Shown one piece after another: positions 58,817 to 64,000 of a stretch of DNA of 64,000 nucleotides. Origin of the DNA: Anticarsia gemmatalis (lineage: Eukaryota; Arthropoda; Insecta; Lepidoptera; Erebidae); contig NC_134747.1 of the NCBI RefSeq assembly GCF_050436995.1, forward strand, positions 7,571,501 to 7,635,500, written 5' to 3'. Under the pieces are notes generated by a model, which had not been told where the DNA came from, made no database searches, and worked only from the letters and a program-made list of their open reading frames with translations. A program made the position numbers and the translations under genes. Numbering within the stretch: the first letter of the stretch is position 1; each line of letters starts with the position of its first letter.

Positions 58817-60323
58817 CTTCTATATGATGCAGTTTAGCTTTGATGTATGGTTGATTTAAAGCTTCGATCTTATTAGCAATGTAGACTTCATTAGAAAATA
58901 TGCCTGTTTAAGTAGAAACAGTTAACTTTATTTATTTATTAACTTTAGTTAAAGTAAAACGTTTGTCAGCTTTTATAAATCAGTTCACTAAGAATTCCCT
59001 TTATAATAAACTACAAGTAAGTTCACTCTTAGTAAAATAATTTATCTAGTAATACATTCCATAATTTATACCAATGTAAAAAAGGTTTTCGCTGCGCATT
59101 TTTCGTTACAACTATCGTGTATTTATGTATATTACGAAAATTATCATTCATAATTACGTTATTTATTCTATGACGCATTAATTACACAAAAGATAGTTTC
59201 CCTTTGTAAGCAGAGAAGTTACATATTCCTACAAAGTCATAAGTCCGAAACTTCCGGTCTCTTTTTATTAAGCGCAAACCAGTCTTTGCTACTGATGTGT
59301 GATGTGATAATTAAATCCAAACCAATCTTCATATATTAAGGAGTTTTGAAATTGTTGTTTGATATACTCGTACATTTCCAGTGTTTTTAGGATTGGTCAA
59401 TGAAAGATTTTCTTGAAGATATTATTCTTATCTTTATAGTTGACATTTTGTTTGTCGTTGAACAGTGGTGGTTTTTTGGGTTATTGTATATTAAAGCCAG
59501 CTTCGTGACTAATGATAATAAGTAGTAAAAATATGCGATTGCTTGTCAGTGGTAGTGGGCAACGCGACGAGCAACAGAAGTATATTTTTTAAATATTATT
59601 TATCTTGCAATTGTAATTAAACAATTTGTGCTGAGGTTTGGTTGAAGGCTGTAAAATATCTAATTAACTATTTGTTTAATTATTTTATGTTTCTTTGTCT
59701 AGCGCATTGCATGGAAGCGCTCACTTTTAGCAAGCAACAGACGTAACTACAGTTTAAACATCTTTCCTTTTCCTTTAGAATTTCAAAAATATTAATCCAA
59801 GGAAAAAACCGCGATCTGCTAACAATGTTAACAATATAATATTTTTTAATTTTACTGTAGATTACAAATACGTTGTTCCGATCGAAGACAAAATACAACA
59901 GCAGTGGATATTCTCCACTTATTAATCTAATACCAATTTTGAGACAAGGTTTTTCACAATTTTGTTCTAGGGTCGATGATTTGAAATTGCTAATATTAAC
60001 GATTTCTTAATATGGTTAATAGCGTCGTAATTCTAATAATAAAATATAATGTTTTTGGTAAATTGTCGCATGAATGCCCATTTTTTTGGTTCTACATCTT
60101 TGCTAGACACGGGAATTTCAGCTAACTCCCCTCCACAGTTTTAGTAAAGATTTTTCAAATAGGTATCTCTAATAATTTAAAGAAAAGTATATGTTTAGAA
60201 ATTACAGATATAGGTAGTAGAATATTAAAGACACATTGTTACTACATGTTTCTTTGTGAGAGCTATTGAATGTGCGCGGTACTCATGGCGACGCTAGGTC
60301 GGCGATAGCGGCAGACGGTCTCC
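58817..60323. other. gene-free AT-rich stretch
   Basis: Probable intron of the plus-strand gene. No coding frame, repeat or regulatory motif could be supported. Confidence 0.45.
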
Positions 60324-60485
60324 ATGACGACACCAGAGCATGCCTCCAACCGCGGAGTCGGTACGGGTGCGATCAATCCCGGGCGGAGGAAGCCTGCGCC
60401 CGCCCCACCGCCACAGCCACCGCCGCTGTACAAGCTGCGGTGCGGTCAACTCGCACTTTCTGGCGTGTACCTATATACTTTATAA
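60324..60485 (+). CDS. possible exon in a CpG-rich patch
   Basis: A 53-codon frame opens at ATG 60324 with MTTPEHASNRGVGTGAINPG, then a Pro-rich stretch (RRKPAPAPPPQPPPLYKLRC). Base composition is much GC-richer than the surroundings. It may be a coding exon ending at GGC then GTGTAC (60465), but the donor is weak. The phase does not fit directly after the 58187-58312 exon. Other frames are also long here. Unrecognised. Confidence 0.3.
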   Translation: MTTPEHASNRGVGTGAINPGRRKPAPAPPPQPPPLYKLRCGQLALSGVYLYTL

Positions 60486-62393
60486 TGCTTGAATAACAGA
60501 AAAAAGCAGATTTTTACAGAAAACAATAACGAAATGGAAGTATATAAACTAGGAAATATTTCATCATGAACACACTAGCTCCTTTAAAATATGCCGTGGC
60601 AAAAAACATCCTGTATTTAAATCTATCTGGCAATTCTTAATAGAATTTATACAACACTTTCTGCTGATTTTTCATATTGTCTCAGTCGCAGTCTGAGGAA
60701 GACAGGAAACTATTTCTTCCTTTAGAATCACGTGGAAATAATTTATTTTACCTTATAAACTGATGTAGTGATATAAGTAGATATGGCGTATATTGTTGAC
60801 CACGATCGGCCCACATATCACCCATTGTTGTCAAGCTGTGATGGATTAAAGGAGAATTAAACTTCTTCCACAAGATTTATTTATATCTCCATTCGATAGA
60901 ACCTTCGTGCTGCTGCTTTATTATGTGCTACCGCTACTGCCTCGCCTTCGTAGATTTTGCATTATTTCTATATAGGTTTTCCCTAATTAAAACAAATATT
61001 TATGTCGCAGCCAAGTTTTCAAATAGCCGTGTTATTACACAGCTAGACCTAAAAAGTAGCCCTTTTATAAAACAACGCCAGTCAACTAAACAAGTATACA
61101 TCTAGCTTTCTAGCTCAATCATTACAGCACTCGAAAAAACGAAAAGCTGCTACAACATTGAAATTGTATTTTGCTTCGTTACTCTTAGTAAACCACCCAT
61201 CCACTTTTAAAAATAACAATTGGACATAGCATTTAAGTGCCTTCAACGTTTATTACCAAATTTGGTTACCATACAAAGAATAAAACCTCCATCTTTTTAG
61301 GGCAAAATTTAACAAAGAAAACTCTTGGTTTGGGACACTGTAGAATATAACAGGTATATACCAATCTTATGATAGCAGGGCTAGAATATAAATATCACGA
61401 TCACCTGTTGTTTATGCCGCGATAATGTTTGATAGAGTAGGTTATGTTGATGTCTCAGAAGTAAGGCATTCATTAAAATATTTAGATTCGCTATAATAAT
61501 AGCGAAGAGACCACGTGGCCAGCTTACATGAGAATACACAATAAATCAATTGGTACAAAATCTATATCAATCTTTAGATGATTGGGTACGTAAAATTGAA
61601 TTTCTTAGCAAGCAAGTGAGCTAGCTTTTAAAACTAATAAATAAAGAATAACATAATATTAAAGTTACTCAGTAATTGTTACGTTTTGTTTGCCAATTTT
61701 GGTCCGAAACATTCATAAATATAACTTTGGCGGTACTTCCTTTTCTTGCCTACGTGACCTTCACGATTAGGCAAAATTCTTAAATCGGAGGCAAACGAGT
61801 ACGATGAGATTGTTTCATCATGTATCTGTGTATACGCACCACAGACATTTGTACATACATTTTATGACGTACCGATACCAAATTACTATTTATTGTGTAA
61901 GTGATAAAGTGAATTTACAATTTTTTTTATACCTGCGACATTGGAATGCACAATTTAATTCTAATACCTAGTTTCTTTGTTTTCAAAGAAAATGTTTTTT
62001 AGATATCTACCATATGTCTAATCTCTTTTATGAAGCTCTCAATAATATAATGTTATAACTTTATAAGTAGGTATGAGTTACTTTTACGCCCTGCATATAA
62101 AATATATGTTTTAGTGACTTGAGCTCTTTAACGATAACATCGCTTATTCTTCGTAACTTGGCGATGTAAGTTACACAATAAACGTAACGCAACATGTGTA
62201 GGTACTGGCAACGCTTCGTCGGTTTTTCCTGATCTTGGCATTGGTCCTGCTTTGTTGGTAACATGTCTTAACTACAAATTGACAGCCTGAGAACTTTCAT
62301 ATTTATCATTTACTACTTTTTTGTTGTCAATGATTTCTTTGTGTCTATGAAACATTATAAATACATACTACTTTACTAGATTTCTTCTGCATC
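60486..62393. other. gene-free AT-rich stretch
   Basis: No supported feature. Probable intron or intergenic DNA. Confidence 0.45.
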
Positions 62394-62450
62394 AGACTAG
62401 CTGACCCGGGCGGCCTTCGTCCGCGTAACAAGCAGGTAAAATAAAAAAAT
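62394..62450 (+). repeat. CTAGCTGACCCG-type repeat, related copy
   Basis: Starts GACTAGCTGACCCGGGCGGC. The opening matches the element at 2574 but the following bases differ, so it is a related or diverged subfamily. The right end is not clear. Confidence 0.55.
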
Positions 62451-63740
62451 CACCTAGGCAGTATCATATTGAAGTATTAGCATGACCTGAGTAATCATTA
62501 AGGCAGGCGGAAGAACAAAAAGGCGAAAAAGTCATAACTCTAAATTATATAATTATTCTTATTCGTCCAATGACTCAATTATATACATGGGTGTCTAGAT
62601 TTTTTTCTAGTTATTTCAATATACCTTGAAAATATACATTAAATATGTCTTTGGCTTATAAAAGAGAGTACAGTGTTTAATTTATATTGGATAGTCAAAA
62701 CAAAAAGAGAGACGTATATACAATGTCAGTGCCACCTTAAAGATAAAAACAGCTAATTAAAATAATTTAGTAAATGTAAAATGGTCTTAAAAGAAGAAGA
62801 AATATATTTTAGCATTAACTGAAGTCGTAAACTGATAACTTCTGACTATTACGTTGCAGTATAACAAACAGAAATTCTCAGATTCAGTTGGAATTGAACA
62901 TCTGGGTCTCCAAGGCTAACTGGTTTTGGGAGCAGTTTTTCGGTATGATGCCTCTTCGTTCGTAACATAACATGTTCCAACAGACTGAGATAGTTGTTGC
63001 CAAACAAAATATTTGTGTTTGTGATGATATCCCAAGTAAGAATGGATTGTGTTCTAAATTATCGTGTGTTAATTGATTTTGTTATGAGTTACGATCTTTG
63101 CGATTAACATAATATCTTAAAATCTATTTCGTAATTATGTGCTCTGATTGCGGATGTTAATGTCTTTACATCTCAAGGCCAATTCGATAGCTATCATCAT
63201 AAGACAGGGTAATAAACGGTGCTAAACGAGTATAAGAACAGGTGACTCAAAAATATGATTAATATATTTTTATTAAGTTAGTGTATAGAGTCCAAGTAAA
63301 CCTAATGTTCCCAGAACCGCAATGCATCCATCGGGTGCTACTTGTTATATTGTCTGATCTCTACACCAAAACGATAGGATGAAAGTACCTAACCTAATGA
63401 TATTTTTTTCTATATAAACCTAGACCTAGACCGTTTAAGTGTAATTTCTTTAATAGAGATAGGAGCTAAGTTACAACTAAGTCTATTATTTAGTTGTGAT
63501 TGAATACATATCTTTCGGTAATAATAATGTCCATTCAAAATCTCTATTCATGCTGATCTGTTACTAGCATCAAGGAAGTTTTGACGAATAGTTGTTCATG
63601 TTTAGTTGTCAGAAAGTTTATAAAATATTGATATACGGGGATTTTACACTAAAATACTATACTTATTTTTTTATTCATGGGCTACTTACTCAAAATAGTC
63701 TGTTTCATTTCGGATACTATAGGTAATATTTCAGTGGTGA
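62451..63740. other. gene-free AT-rich stretch
   Basis: No coding frame with support on either strand. Part of it may belong to the repeat starting at 62394. Confidence 0.4.
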
Positions 63741-63746
63741 GGCCCG

Positions 63747-63820
63747 TGACCTTGACCCCAGAGCATAGGCCTAACCTGCCCCAAAAGCGTTCAGTTAAAA
63801 GTTGGCGGTCGATATATAAG
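63747..63820 (+). promoter_or_regulatory. candidate core promoter with nuclear-receptor half-site
   Basis: TGACCTTGA (63747-63755, the reverse of TCAAGGTCA, the monomer site of FTZ-F1/ERR receptors) lies about 60 bases before a TATA-like TATATAAG (63813-63820) in a GC-rich patch. A start site near 63845 would fit. Any gene driven by it would lie beyond the window. Motif-only evidence. Confidence 0.3.
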
Positions 63821-64000
63821 ATCGGGTTCGCGCAAGCGCTGACATTCCCGCTCGCCCAATCGATCTGCCCGCCCACGTGACGCAACGCATTTGCGGGGAT
63901 TCTTTGCGCACACCTCAAAGTCTTTATATTAAACATTCTCTGTTAGTCCCCTGAAAGATATCTACTGTGTTTTTGTATGACACTACGTCGCAAAAATCTC

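Noticed and set aside
63682..63936. 84-codon minus-strand frame over the GC-rich patch
   Set aside because: Overlaps a plus-strand frame of similar quality; both are likely by-products of GC-rich DNA with few stops.

Overview
This is an AT-rich, intron-containing animal nuclear sequence. The gene structures (short exons with GT..AG introns), the gene orthologues and the dispersed repeats (tRNA-derived SINEs, the 'agctgacccg' repeat, the 'gcccagcagtggga' repeat) point to a moth or butterfly (Lepidoptera). The species cannot be named from sequence alone. There is no prokaryotic, organellar or viral content that I can see. All gene models were spliced by hand, and reading frames were checked across the junctions given.

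Layout. (1) 1-14.68 kb: mostly gene-free, with SINEs, one dispersed repeat and one possible minus-strand exon at 6.0-6.2 kb. (2) 14.69-20.0 kb, plus strand: the last five coding exons of a Bok-type Bcl-2 family gene (the insect Buffy/Debcl group); its start lies upstream. (3) 22.0-27.6 kb, plus strand: a complete cullin-3 gene (13 coding exons, 766 aa) with a candidate alternative first coding exon in intron 1. (4) 27.6-30.95 kb, minus strand: B9D2 and tectonic, two members of the MKS/B9 ciliary transition-zone complex, sharing an exon with only 4 nt between the B9D2 stop and the tectonic start. A perfect RFX X-box lies 109 bp upstream of the B9D2 start. (5) 31.8-49.7 kb, minus strand: a complete ATM kinase gene (35 coding exons, 2819 aa), with several DNA-transposon-derived elements in its introns. 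(6) 51.16-52.85 kb, minus strand: an intronless pyruvate-kinase-like gene that has lost key catalytic residues. (7) 53.9-64 kb, plus strand: the probable 5' end of an unidentified gene with long introns; most of this stretch is non-coding.

How it fits together. B9D2 and tectonic look like a co-transcribed pair under RFX control, which would coordinate two subunits of one complex. Cullin-3 (ubiquitin ligase scaffold), ATM (DNA damage kinase) and the Bok-like protein (mitochondrial apoptosis) are independent genes. Cullin-3 and the B9D2-tectonic unit converge, with poly(A) signals about 30 bp apart on opposite strands. The strongest leads are the B9D2-tectonic dicistron with its X-box, the alternative cullin-3 first exon (possibly the counterpart of the fly testis isoform), the pyruvate kinase pseudoenzyme and the altered BH3 motif of the Bok-like protein.
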